Assembly (NCBI GenBank): GCA_009823395.1
Contig: CM020512.1
Coordinates: forward strand, 4,164,405 to 4,228,404
Length of the DNA: 64,000 nt
Direction: 5' to 3'
Source: Thamnaconus septentrionalis
Lineage: Eukaryota > Chordata > Actinopteri > Tetraodontiformes > Monacanthidae
How positions within the stretch are numbered: position 1 is the stretch's first letter; each line of letters opens with the position of its first letter. The notes under the pieces were generated by a model, which saw only the letters and a program-made list of their open reading frames with translations, was not told the DNA's origin and ran no database searches. The position numbers were made by a program, and so were the translations under genes. Positions 37,366-48,072 of this stretch are shown piece after piece.

Positions 37366-38228
37366 GGGGGCTGGGTGCCACCATGCTTAGCGTCTCCCAG
37401 ATGTGCAAACCATATGTTCGGACTGGAATAAAATAGAAGAAGGAAACACTGCAACATGAAAGGGTTTTTTTTTTTTTTCATTATTTTTTTCAAACTTTGC
37501 AAAGACAGTTAACGGTCGCTGCAGATAGAAGTAGTGGCTGAGAGAGGCCACATGAAAGAGTCAGGGGATGTTGGCCTGCTTTTTGCACCACTTATTCCAT
37601 TTCCTGCTCATAAGTTCTGGGAGCAGATGGGAACCAAAGGCACAAGGAAGTTTAGATTTTCTGCCCCACAGCCCATTGTATATGATGCATGTAAGTGCGT
37701 AACACTGCACTGTTTTCATTTACTGACGCCTTGGTGGAGGTCAGTGACAATGAAGGTGGGGGGAAAAAACGGTGGGAACAAAGGTAGCACATATCTTAGT
37801 GTACTGCACTGGCCTGATTACGACTGCAACTACTGAAAAAACTACATACATGTATAGTATAGTAATTAATTGTATAGCAATTAAACACTGGAAAATATTT
37901 TGCATTCAAAGAAACCCAATGTTTCTACCTCCTAAAACTGCCTCTAACAGTAAGTATTGCTCAGATAATTGTACAAACTATAAATTAAATGTACATTTTA
38001 CGTCACTTTGGTTTATAGACTGCGAGCATCTGCAGGAAAGCTCAACTTGAGAGTCAGTTTAAAACATGTACAACAGCTCCCTCTCCTGGCGGCTCACTGT
38101 AGTGCAGTGTCTAGCCTCGGCACAAAGGTTATCTTTTAATATAGCTTATTTTTAAAGCATGTTAAAACTTAATTCGTACATTAGTGTTAAAAACCTATGT
38201 TGCTATGATTGATTTGTATGATGTGCAG
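36837..38228. other. Gene-free transition zone
   Basis: No exon recognised. A/T content rises from here and TE relics begin to the right. Confidence 0.4.
37326..37365. repeat. (GT)n microsatellite
   Basis: About 18 GT units with GC interruptions, followed by a G-run. Confidence 0.85.
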
Positions 38229-38411
38229 GGGACAACAATTTGAAGCTGGAGACCTGGTCTGAGGAGGAAGGGCAGGCGCCCGAAGCTGGGCAGTGAATGG
38301 GTGGGCCCCTGCAGGGTTGTGGAGAGACTCAGTGAGGTCGTATACAGGGTCCGGCTACCACCGAGAGGACGCAAAGTTGCCCTGCATCGGGACAGGTTGG
38401 CACCCTACAGG
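38229..38411 (+). mobile_element. Ty3/gypsy LTR retrotransposon remnant: C-terminal end of integrase
   Basis: The plus strand encodes FEAGDLV, then a UGA, a frame change, and then KLGSEWVGPCRVVERL, EVVYRVRLPP and ALHRDRLAPYR. This is the conserved C-terminal block of the integrase of fish Ty3/gypsy elements. The in-frame stop and the frame shift show it is dead. No LTR, primer-binding site or reverse transcriptase was seen nearby, so only a short relic remains. Confidence 0.75.
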
Positions 38412-39020
38412 TGCTCTGACTTGCACAAGTCTGTTTCCGTTATACATGTCAGTGTTGACCCACTTCCACCTTGTTTATGTGGCCTTGACTCCTGAGATTC
38501 AAAGGTTTGGCAGAATCTCTTCATCCAGAACGCAGGTTGGAAGATTTAAGAAAGGGACCACTGTTTCATTCCTTGCCTCCTAACGTAACTTTAACCTTTC
38601 TTTTTGCTTTGGGTTATTCATTGTGATTTTATACTTTAAATCTACAACCAGTCATTCTTCCACATGCCTCTTTTCTTTTGTACTATTACTAGGATTCGAA
38701 CTAAAAGTATTTTGGGGATTCAATCTGTTACACTTTTATCAGTCTTAATTTTTCAATTTGAAAGTGTAGCCTCTCTCTTTGTTTAAGTTTTTCAAGATTG
38801 AAAAATATGTACATTTCTCATTGTCCATTGCAGACTAACCTTCACGATAAACTGAACTTTTAGCTGTAATAATTGAATCTCTACATTTTCCTTTTTTCTG
38901 TTAAATTTATTTATTTTCTAATAATTTTAATAAGTGTTTTGGGATTATACAAAATTAATTTTCAATCCGTCTCCCTCTCTCTTTCCTTTTTTTTTGGGGA
39001 AGATCTTTTCCCTTTTTCGC

Positions 39021-39034
39021 CCACTGGATGGCGG
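39021..39034 (+). promoter_or_regulatory. CTCF-like motif
   Basis: CCACTGGATGGCGG, one mismatch to CCASYAGRKGGCRS. Confidence 0.25.
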
Positions 39035-39073
39035 CATCCAATAACTTTTGGATAACACTTTTTTTTTGGGAAG

Positions 39074-39260
39074 CAGTGTTGGGAATGTTCACTTTCTACC
39101 TGAACGAGTTCAAAGTTCAGTTCACACATTTTAAAATGAACTAGTTCAGTTCATCGTTCATAATTCCACATTTTAAACTAAAGTTCAATGTTCCCAAAAA
39201 TGAACTAATTTAGTTCTTTTTTTTGTCCAATACTTTGCTGCCAGTTATTATTTGTCAAGA
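39074..39260 (+). mobile_element. hAT-like terminus fragment
   Basis: CAGTGTTGGGAATGTTCACT starts a stretch rich in repeated GTTCAGTTCA and GAACTAGTTC words. CAGTGTTGGGAA is a familiar terminus of fish hAT elements. The opposite end was not found, so this is a fragment. Confidence 0.45.
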
Positions 39261-39737
39261 TTATTGACAGAGCTCAAATAGAACCACAGACAGCAATTAT
39301 TTTATCCATTTTAACACTGAAACTATGCCAGATTAATCTTCATATCTATTTTTGAATCTTAATCCAGCCACGTTTACAATAGCATTGAGAGGACGGCCCT
39401 CAGAATGCTGGCATGTCCCTAATGCTTTGTTCAGTGCACACTAGTAGCAGCTTCAGCGTTCATCTCTACAGTGTATTTTATTTAAACATGAGGGGAAACT
39501 TGCTGCTTGAATGGTCTTTAGACTCGTTATTATGAAACACTCAAATTCCATTTCAGTCAAACTTAAAAAGGTACTAAACAAATACTGGAAACATACACTA
39601 GCCCATGCATACAAGCTATAAAGTCGAAAGTTCTAAATTCAGTAGGTTATACTGTAAACAACAAAGTCCAGAACATGTACGGACATAACATACAACACAA
39701 TCTGAGGTAGGAACCAAGCTGTGGTAGGAAAGTGCCG

Positions 39738-39847
<110 letters not shown>

Positions 39848-40184
39848 TATTTATTATTATTTTTTCTTCATTTTCACAAATTCGTCTCATGACTGCTGTT
39901 CATTAGGTAATAAAGTCCAGCTGTAATTGGCTGTTATATATCTTGTGTTGCTGACAATACATTTACATTTAGACAATGACATCATCAGTCTTTCATGATC
40001 TCACTTTTATGTGGATGCATACTTATTGCATTACTGTGGTTCTTATTTTGTGTTGTTTTGAAGCGACTGTGGCCGATGATGTGTGCGAGGCTGGGGGGGG
40101 GACTAATTCACTAGACTAGAATAAACAAGACTACGCCACTGCTTCTCCTTCTTCACCTTCTCCCATTCCTCACTCGGTCTTGGA

Positions 40185-40198
40185 GCGCCCTCTGTTGG
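40185..40198 (-). promoter_or_regulatory. CTCF-like motif
   Basis: Minus strand CCAACAGAGGGCGC, one mismatch to CCASYAGRKGGCRS. It lies just beyond the 3' end of ciroz, between the gene block and the desert. Confidence 0.35.
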
Positions 40199-40429
40199 CA
40201 ATTCATGATAATAACAACACAACACCAGCCAACCTCAGCGAGGGGCGTGCTCTAGGGCCAGTGGTCTATCGCCAGCTGGTGTTCACAGAGTTGGGTTGGG
40301 GCGCTTCATCACTTTTTACTTTGCAGAATTGATTCACTGGTGAGGGTTAGGGGTTAGGCTATTTATGAAAAGTCATTTAAAGTTTGAAAGTCAAAGGCTT
40401 ACACTTAGGGAAAAACATCCAGAGATACG

Positions 40430-40674
40430 TGGAAGCTTTTATTTATTTATTATCTTTTATTTCTGTGTAAAACAGTGCTTCTAGGCTTGTGTCACATGAA
40501 TGTATCAATTTTTAAGCATTGTGACAATTGGGGGGAAAAAATAAAACAACATTTCAGTCACCGCTACATACCAAATGAAAGTCATTATTATCAACCAACA
40601 TGTACAATACTTGTAACCACACAGGGAGGAAAAAGAGAATAAGAGAAAGAAAATTACTTTTTAAATTCTCTGTT
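40430..40674 (-). other. ciroz: ciroz 3'UTR
   Basis: Downstream of the TAG at 40675-40677 the minus strand is A/T-rich. It reaches clustered AATAAA hexamers (plus TTTATT copies from 40439 to 40460), so the transcript probably ends near 40,430. Confidence 0.45.
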
Positions 40675-43600
40675 CTATTCCCACTCCCACTTCAGCCACC
40701 TCCACCTCTGATGCTCTTTACTGGTTGTGTTCACATGCTGGTATTCCGGGTGAGGAGGGTCTGTGGATGTTTCTAATAGCTGGGCTGCGGCTGGAGTTCC
40801 GGCAACACTTGGCTCTGCTGATATAGCCATGGTTGCATTTAGAAGATCTGGAAAGAGTGGCTACAGTTGCATTAATGGAGCCGGCATCAGATAAGTCTCC
40901 ACTCTTGACTCATAGGCATCTCACCAGTGTGGAGAGGAAGAGCAGGTTGCTGCGTGTGGGCCAATTTATTCTCCTCGGAGAACAGAGCTCCGTCACTCAG
41001 CCTCACAATCACACCTTTTTGGTTTGCCGTGGACAAGACAGAGGAGGATGTGGTGTGTGTGTGGGATGGGACAGGCCCAACGTCAATTCACACCATAAGA
41101 ATTGTGTGGCTTTTCACCAAAATATAATACTACGAGACAAAATTGTAGCTTAGAGTTTGAAAAAAGAATTTGAGATGAAACAAAAACAGAAAAATGTTCA
41201 AATGTATTAATCTCTGTATGTTTATGGTTTTTATCATTTTCTGAGGAGAGGTAGTAAGTGAGCTTATTAGGAGAATTCTTTGTTCTGGGATTTTCATTTG
41301 GTTTTTGGTTTTTGAAAAAAGAAAGAAGTTGAACACAAATTCATATTGGAAGAATTTGTAGGTTTATATTCAGAAAGTTGTTGTTTGTTATGGCTTTCAG
41401 TTGTTTTCTTTGTTGTTTCTATGTTTTGCTGACACTTGTTTTTGTCCCTCACCTTTCTTTTCACTGCCAACTCACTTTAAGAGTGTGACAGATGCCATAT
41501 AACATTAAATAATTGACTGGCCGAGCGACAAACAAAAGTAAGTGCCTGGTGTTTCCACAGTAAAATGGCCAGTGGTCAAAATATCCCCACGATAATTAAT
41601 CACCACTTTAGCTTTATGTGTTGATGAGCGTCGCACTAACCTGTGCATGGTAGCGTGTTCTCCACGCTCCAGTGCATTTTGTGATTTGTCTCCTTGAAGG
41701 AGAGCACAACATCGACCCTGTAGAACGGCTGCAGGAGCTGGTGGTTTTCTGTGCAGGGCTGTAAAACAAACTTAGATGTAAATTTTGTAACTTGCAGTGG
41801 ATCTTTGTGATGAAGAACAAAAAAGGTGCTTCATTTTTGCAGAAAAAGCAAATGTGGCCTGCACACATCACACAAACTCTAAGGTCATTGCCTTCATTTC
41901 TGACCTTGGTTTGCAGAATCTGAGCCGTTGGGATGACCAGGGTCACAAATTGACTGGTGTCATGCACAGTAAAGTTGTCTGTCTGTTGCACCAACACCTC
42001 GCTGACTGTCAGTCCTCCATTGCCGTGGCTTCCCCGTTTGGTTAATCCCATGTGTCGCTTAAAAATCTGCAGCTCGGTCTCCTCCTCTCTCGCTGTGCTC
42101 ACTAAAATTCAAACCAGATTGTGTTATTTATTTCATTTTTTATTTACCTTTATTCAGCCAGGAAGTCCTGTCAAGATTATAAATGTCTTTTACAAGGTTG
42201 ACCTGGCCAATGTCCTGCCATACAAGACCAAAGACAATGCAAAAAAATTGATACACCGGAAAAAGACACACAAATAAATAGTTAAATAATAAACTAATGG
42301 CAAATTGACATCTCTACAGGGACAGTGCCATTCCTCCTTCACTGCGATCTTTATGATTCTCATGAACTACTACACTCCTTAGTGTTGCAAAGTAACAAAA
42401 CTTTCTGCCTTTGTACAAGTATCGAGAGATTAAAATCAATTGTCATTCCTGTTTTAATTTGTACATTTACATTTGTTTTGATGTATCTCTTGACTACAGG
42501 CTAAAATTGGCATAATACAATCTGAAGTTTGGAATTCTTGCATTATGTCTTTTTTATGGCAATTTTCTTTAGGCAGCTGCTAATAATTATACTAAAAATG
42601 GGACATTTACATTTACACTGAATAAGTACTATAATAAATTTAGTAATTATCAATAAATTTTGCACTTTAGAGATTGGCTGAGCTTTGCCTTACAGTAGGG
42701 TATTTCACGTGTGTGATCCTTTAACTCTTAACTGGGACACAAGTTTGACTATTAAGGCCATCCTGTGGCTGGTCTTTGTTTTCAACAATGCTGAATGTCT
42801 GCCCCTCTCACCTTTGGGACAGGTGGCTTCCATACTGAAGGCATATGGTCCACTGATCAGCTTCAAAGCCAAGAATTTCACTGAATCTTCTTCCGTGACC
42901 TGCGTCAGTTAAATAGGGTCAAAAATCTTTTTGAGTTTTTAGCTGTAATTTTACCAGTGGCCACTTGGTGGCAGTGTTGTTGCCTTGAATTACCCTACCG
43001 TGAGAGGACTCAGGACTTCTTTCCTTCGGCCTTGAAGGGTGATGTTTGGCCCACGCAGGTCAGCGTTGATTTGAATCAGGCTGGCGTCCTCCAGAGCGAC
43101 TATGAGTTGATCGCTCAGAGACAGAGACCACTGCAGCTATTGAACAGCGCCACAACACACAAATAAAACGGCCAGGTCACTTCAACAGGACTTATTTTTA
43201 TTTTGAATTTAATCAAGGCCTCAGGGTTAATCGCAGCAGTACCTCATTATCCCAGTTGTCATGAGGAAGTTGCCTGGTCACCTACAAACATACGAAAATC
43301 TCTGAATGCCAAATATCCAGAAAACTCAGTAACAACTTCATCATCTGTTGATCGCCAACCTGAATAAATTCCGGGTCACACTGGATCAGTTCTTGGCTGG
43401 GAAGCACCGGTGCCACCGGACACTTCATCAGAAGACTGTGAGGTCTGCCTCCATAACGACTCATCCGCTTCCCAGTGTCAAGTGTCAGGACATAGTAGCC
43501 GTGCTGAAGAACAGCCATACAACAGACTTACTGTATGTATGGATCATTGTTGAAAGTAAGCAGCCAGTCAAACTTGACAGTGCCAAGGCAGGACAAGGAT

Positions 43601-44322
43601 AAACTACACACTTTATGCTTCCAAAAGTATTGGGACACCAGTGCAGATCATTCAATTCAGGGGTTCCGAAAAACAATGAGCTGAATCTTGTTAGAGCCAT
43701 CAACATAGGCTATGAAAAACAATGAGCTGCACCAAACAAACACCCAGAGTAACTGAGTCTTAAAATGAAGATATTGTCCAGGTCTTTGAGCAGAGAGAGT
43801 CCGCAGGCTGACAGCTGCAGGTCCAGGTGGTCCAGTGACGTCAGATTCACTTACAAAGAGAAAAGAGAAAGGATGACTGTCAAGATTTTGTCTTTTGTAT
43901 CATGTTCATGGTTAGTTTAGGGAATATTCACCTCGGCCATGCAGGGCATCAGAAAGCCAGACTCCCACCTCCTCTCTTGTGGCATCATGGATCTTTTTCT
44001 CCATGTATTCAGAGAAACAAACCATGTCTGCCCCTGAAAATTAGAAATCACCTCTTGGGTATTAAATGCTCACCATTAAATATCACAAGCTATTGCAGTG
44101 TATAGTGTTACCTGTTAATTCTGTTGTTTGATTATTTATCCATTCTCTCTCTTGAATAGATGCAAAAAGACAATCCATAAAAATATGAAATAAACTGTGG
44201 GAGGAGAGAACATTTAAAAAACTTATATTTGATCAAATAATTAGAATCAGACCTTGAATGTCTTTTGCGAAGTATAGTACTTACAATAATCTGAAAAGGG
44301 TGCTGCTTCTCATCAGCTCCAT
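40675..44322 (-). CDS. ciroz: Ciroz (C1orf127 family), secreted ZP-N protein, 12 exons
   Basis: Rebuilt from splice sites and frame. Exons in transcript order: 44322-44285, 44194-44112, 44033-43932, 43849-about 43731, 43503-43360, 43281-43243 (39 nt), 43130-42999, 42899-42812, 42101-41905, 41758-41641, 41014-40925 and 40847-40675. About 440 residues. An N-terminal hydrophobic signal peptide (about residues 9-32) precedes a ZP-N-like region with cysteines in VCFSEYM, LSACGLSLL and YSGCL. Later blocks include GYYVLTLDTGKR, LEDASLIQINADL, KRGSHGNGGLTV and FYRVDVVLSF, which match my recollection of CIROZ. Divergent adjacency to tardbp is as in human. In vertebrates the gene acts in the ciliated left-right organizer. 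The C-terminus is shorter than in human. All joins are GT-AG and in phase except exon 4 to 5, where no in-frame donor is visible. Confidence 0.8.
42130..42300. mobile_element. Dispersed repeat tail in a ciroz intron
   Basis: The stretch starts ATTTACCTTTATTCAGCCAG and continues through GGAAGTCCTG to an A-rich end with ATAAATAGTTAAATAATAAA. This resembles an interspersed repeat with ATTTACCTTTATTTAACCAG that I have seen in many fish genomes. It lies within the 710-nt intron between ciroz exons 42899-42812 and 42101-41905. Class not determined. Confidence 0.4.
42961..42974 (+). promoter_or_regulatory. CTCF-like motif in a ciroz intron
   Basis: CCACTTGGTGGCAG, one mismatch to CCASYAGRKGGCRS, 25 nt past the donor of ciroz exon 43130-42999. 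Confidence 0.25.
43610..43735. mobile_element. Small DNA-transposon-like insert in ciroz intron 4
   Basis: Contains CCAAAAGTATTGGGACACCA and a 16-nt direct repeat GAAAAACAATGAGCTG, at 43667-43682 and 43713-43728. The word around CAAAAGTATTGGGACA is familiar from fish MITE-like DNA elements. The second copy of the direct repeat abuts the end of ciroz exon 4, where the splice donor should be. Confidence 0.4.
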
Positions 44323-44420
44323 GTTTCTTCCTGTGACTCAAACATCAGTGTGATGTCTGACCCATCCTTTTTAAAGGAAGGAATACATGTTCGCAGTGTT
44401 GCGTTAAAGGCAGGTCAAAG
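44323..44420 (-). promoter_or_regulatory. ciroz: ciroz 5' leader and probable core promoter
   Basis: Just above the ciroz ATG the minus strand has a TTTAAAAAGG box (plus CCTTTTTAAAGG, about 44367-44378), which could serve as a TATA-like element some 45 nt before the start codon. Assignment rests on position only. Confidence 0.3.
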
Positions 44421-45640
44421 ACAATGAAAGCCACAATGACCATTGTGTTGAAAATAAACACAAAGTTGCAGCAGTCTGATCTCTAATTTCTCATAATTAT
44501 ACTGTATTCAGAAAGTGAACTCAGCTGAAATGATTGGTTAACCATCCCTTTAGATTTTAGATTCATAATCCATCTTTTTAATTGATCAATTGTCTGGCAG
44601 TCTTGAGAGATTTTTTTTTTTTTTTTAAGTGAAGGTTTATTTAAGGAATTACAAAGGCACCAAATTCAAATATTCCAGAATTGTAGCTCCATCCTGACTC
44701 CCTAAATCCACAATGTTGCAACTGAAGATATATTAAATACAATTAAAGGTGGTACGCATGTATGACAATAAGAGCGATTTAGAAAATCTGTATATTTGGT
44801 GCCAGTTTATTTAGAATAGAACAGAAAAGAATAAAATACAATATAAGTATTTATTTGTAAAATTAGGACACTTCGTGTGAATGTCAATGGTCAAAAATGT
44901 ATTTGATTTTTATGTTCTGTCTTTTTGCATTTATATCTATCAGATACGTCAAGGTAGTTTTTATTGTAGCTTCTGTTTCCATTGCGGCGTCTTACGCAGT
45001 TAAGAAAAACACCAAAAATGTTATTTATGAAGCTCATACTAAGTTTACCAGTGGATCATTAGACTTTATGCTTGCGCCATTAAGACCGTTGCCAACAAGC
45101 CATGTCTTTGTTGTTCCCAGTGAGAATGCCTCACTGTCGCCTTGTTTATCTCCTATCCAGTGCAACAAAGCATCAGTATCAGCATTGGAGGAGGCTGTAA
45201 ACACTAACATGCCGTTTCCTGGAAATACATATTTTTATTATTTTTATTAATTAACTGCACAGGGATTATTGACCCTGATCTTTGCCTGTACATTTAAAAT
45301 CTGAGGGGGCATAACATGGTGCCTCCGATATGTAAAGTGAAATGTGAATTTACAATGCGCACCTTTTGTTTATGCTTGACGGCTTTGAAGGTGAACCGTT
45401 TGGTCAAGACTCACAGGGAGAGCCCAGAGTTTCTGATTCGGCCCATTCGAGTTACAAAACATGAAAACGCCAAACAAAAACAGCGCCCCGAGCCATTTTC
45501 ATGAACCGGTGCAGTTCACATAGAATGTTTACTCTAAAGTTAAAGGATTAGAGTATAATTTTTCAAATAAAACCTATCGCGTCCCTCCATATACTGCCTG
45601 TGCGCTCTTCCATCAGGATGATGTCATCTCATGGAGCTGG
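44421..45640. other. ciroz-tardbp intergenic region
   Basis: About 1.2 kb between the two divergent genes. A/T-rich with a poly(T) run at 44611-44627. A 117-codon plus frame (44897-45250) with a hydrophobic N-terminus is not recognised. Confidence 0.45.
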
Positions 45641-46188
45641 GCGGCCATTTTGTTAGCAAGCTCGAGGTTACGGGGGTTAGCTGCGAACCGCCGTTCACGT
45701 CTACTTTGTCTCGTTTTGCCAAATTTTGGTTCACCGGACGAGGCAAGTCATCGATGTTGTTGATGCTGGGGCATAGTTTACGGTCATACGCATCTTGGAC
45801 GAGGCGAAGCGGCGTTCCCGAGCACAGCGAGGCCACTGCAAACTGGGCGCCCATTCATTTTCCCATCTCGTCGTCTCCAGTTCTGCTAGCTTGATAGCTA
45901 GCCAGCTTGCTAACTTGTCTGCGCGTGCCGCCGTCGGCGACGTCAAACATCCCATTTGCTGCACACATGGCTGCAGTCTGCTAACCTTTTTATGGGGTGT
46001 TGAGGGGCGAGCGTTCATATTTCCACGCCGAATTAATCTTTCTCATTTCGACCGTCGTTGCATTCGAGTTGCGTCACCCCTCCCCCGGCTAACAAGAAGT
46101 AAACTTCAGCGAGGGGCCGACGTCGCAAGCTCCGGGGCAACCACAAAGTGTTTACTGTAACTCGAGCTCCCCGAATAGAAGGGAAAAG
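45641..46188 (+). promoter_or_regulatory. tardbp: tardbp promoter and 5' leader
   Basis: The stretch before the ATG is CpG-rich and holds GCGGCCATTTTG at 45641-45652, a YY1-type motif often placed at or just downstream of the start site of housekeeping genes; as I recall, human TARDBP mRNA also begins near a CCATTTTG. I infer transcription starts close to 45,640. The leader ends GAAGGGAAAAG just before the ATG. Vertebrate TARDBP has a non-coding first exon, but I could not place a convincing 5'UTR intron here. Confidence 0.5.
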
Positions 46189-48072
46189 ATGTCGGAGATG
46201 TACATTCGTGTGGCGGAGGATGAGAACGAGGAGCCCATGGAGATCCCCTCCGAGGACGACGGCACCGTCCTGTTGTCGTCTGTCGCCGCACAGTTTCCCG
46301 GCGCGTGCGGGTTGCGATACCGGAACCCCGAGTCGCAGTGCATGAGAGGTGTCCGGCTCCTCGAAGGCGTCCTGCACGCGCCCGAGAATGACTGGGGTAA
46401 CCTGGTGTATGTCGTCAATTATCCCAAAGGTGAGTCGAGCCTTCTGTAAAAGGCGCCTTCAACCTTTTGCTGCCATTGTCTGGTGTTAGTAGCGTCCGAA
46501 AGCAGGTGGTTGAACCCTACTCCTAATTAGATTGTTCAGCCAAAGAAACTCGGTAACCTGCTGTGGCAGAGTGAGACACTTTTTTTGTTCGTGTTTAATT
46601 ACATGCACGTTAGTTGCTGACATGTTTTTTCTTCTTCTTCCTAATACTAGCTTGTTTCACAGACAACAAAAGGAAGATGGATGAAATAGACGCAGCATCC
46701 GCCGTCAAAGTAAAAAGGGGCTTTCAGAAAACTTCGGATCTCATCGTTCTGGGCCTGCCGTGGAAGACTACGGAGCAAGACCTGAAAGACTACTTCGCTA
46801 CCTTTGGGGAGGTCATCATGGTGCAGGTAGCGACGCCTGGGGTGTACCACAAAGTTTACGGCGCAACAAACTGTAAGTCATTATTGCTCAGCGATGTGTT
46901 TAACCTTTGTCCACTTTAGGTCAAGCGGGATGCAAAGACTGGCAACTCCAAGGGGTTTGGGTTTGTCCGGTTCACAGACTACGAAACGCAGACAAAAGTG
47001 ATTGCTCAGAGACACATGATCGACGGACGATGGTGTGACTGCAAACTCCCCAACTCGAAGGTAGTTTGGACACACCACACGTCGAATTACCCGAAGAATC
47101 AAAGCAATCGAATAATAGTCTTCAGAAGTGCAATAGATGAATCCACAAAGTGAAGCTTCCAGTGAGAAAGCAAATTGATTCTTTTGCTTTCGTATCCTCT
47201 TGAAATTCCCATATTTAACTTGCACATGATGCATGTAGTAGTTGTTTTGGTTTAAAAAAAAAAAAAAAATCCAATATAATCCCGCAGCTCTTTTTTTAAA
47301 AAAAAAAATCATTTTTCTTGCCCATTCAGGCATGTCCCGATGAGCCTATGCGGAGCCGTAAAATCTTTGTCGGCCGCTGCACGGAGGACATGACCACCGA
47401 TGAACTGAGGCAGTACTTCATGCAGTACGGAGAAGTCACGGACGTCTTCATCCCGAAACCCTTTCGAGCGTTTGCATTCGTAACATTTGCGGATGATCAG
47501 GTGAGATTCGTATCGAGTGGCGTTGGGGCGCCGCCGAACGCGGTCCATTTCTTAACTAACGAGGACCCTCCGCCCCCTGATGACCTCGATGTGTTTCGGC
47601 CCTGCAGGTTGCCCAGGCCTTATGCGGCGAGGACTTGATCATCAAAGGCGTCAGCGTGCACATCTCCAACGCCGAGCCCAAACACAATAATAGTAGGCAA
47701 ATGATGGATCGAGGGCGGTTCGGGGCTGGTGGGTTCAGTCAGGGCTACAGCAGTAATCGCGGCGGGGCGGGCAGCAGTAGTGGCGGGGTTAACTTTGGGG
47801 CTCTTGGTCTTAACCCGGCAATGGTGGCTGCCGCGCTGCAGAGCAGCTGGGGCATGATGGGCATGCTGGCCAACCAGCAGGGTCTGACCACCACGGCGGG
47901 CACGGCCACCACCACCCGCGACCAGACCTATAGCTCGGCCAGCACCAGCTACAGCAGCCCCAGCTCGGCCAGCCTGGGCTGGGCCGCAGGCGCTAACGCG
48001 GCCTCCGGCGGCGGCTTCAACTCCGGCTTTGGCAACTCTATGGAGTCCAAGTCGTCTAGTTGGGGAATGTAG
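46189..48072 (+). CDS. tardbp: TDP-43 (TAR DNA-binding protein), complete, 5 coding exons
   Basis: TDP-43 is a nuclear RNA-binding protein that binds UG-rich RNA and controls splicing and stability. Coding exons are 46189-46429, 46663-46826, 46920-47060, 47330-47500 and 47608-48072; all joins are GT-AG and in frame, giving 393 residues (human 414). Residues 1-80 form the N-terminal domain. A bipartite basic nuclear signal spans about 83-99 (KRK and KVKR). RRM1 is about 105-178, with the RNP1 aromatic residues F148 and F150; RRM2 is about 192-262, with the FRAFAFVTF motif. A Gly/Ser-rich tail runs to the terminal SKSSSWGM. The start is MSEMYIRV, the usual family N-terminus. Introns are short (93-269 nt). 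Teleosts have two copies (tardbp and tardbpl), and I cannot say from sequence alone which this is. The family identification is secure. Confidence 0.97.
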
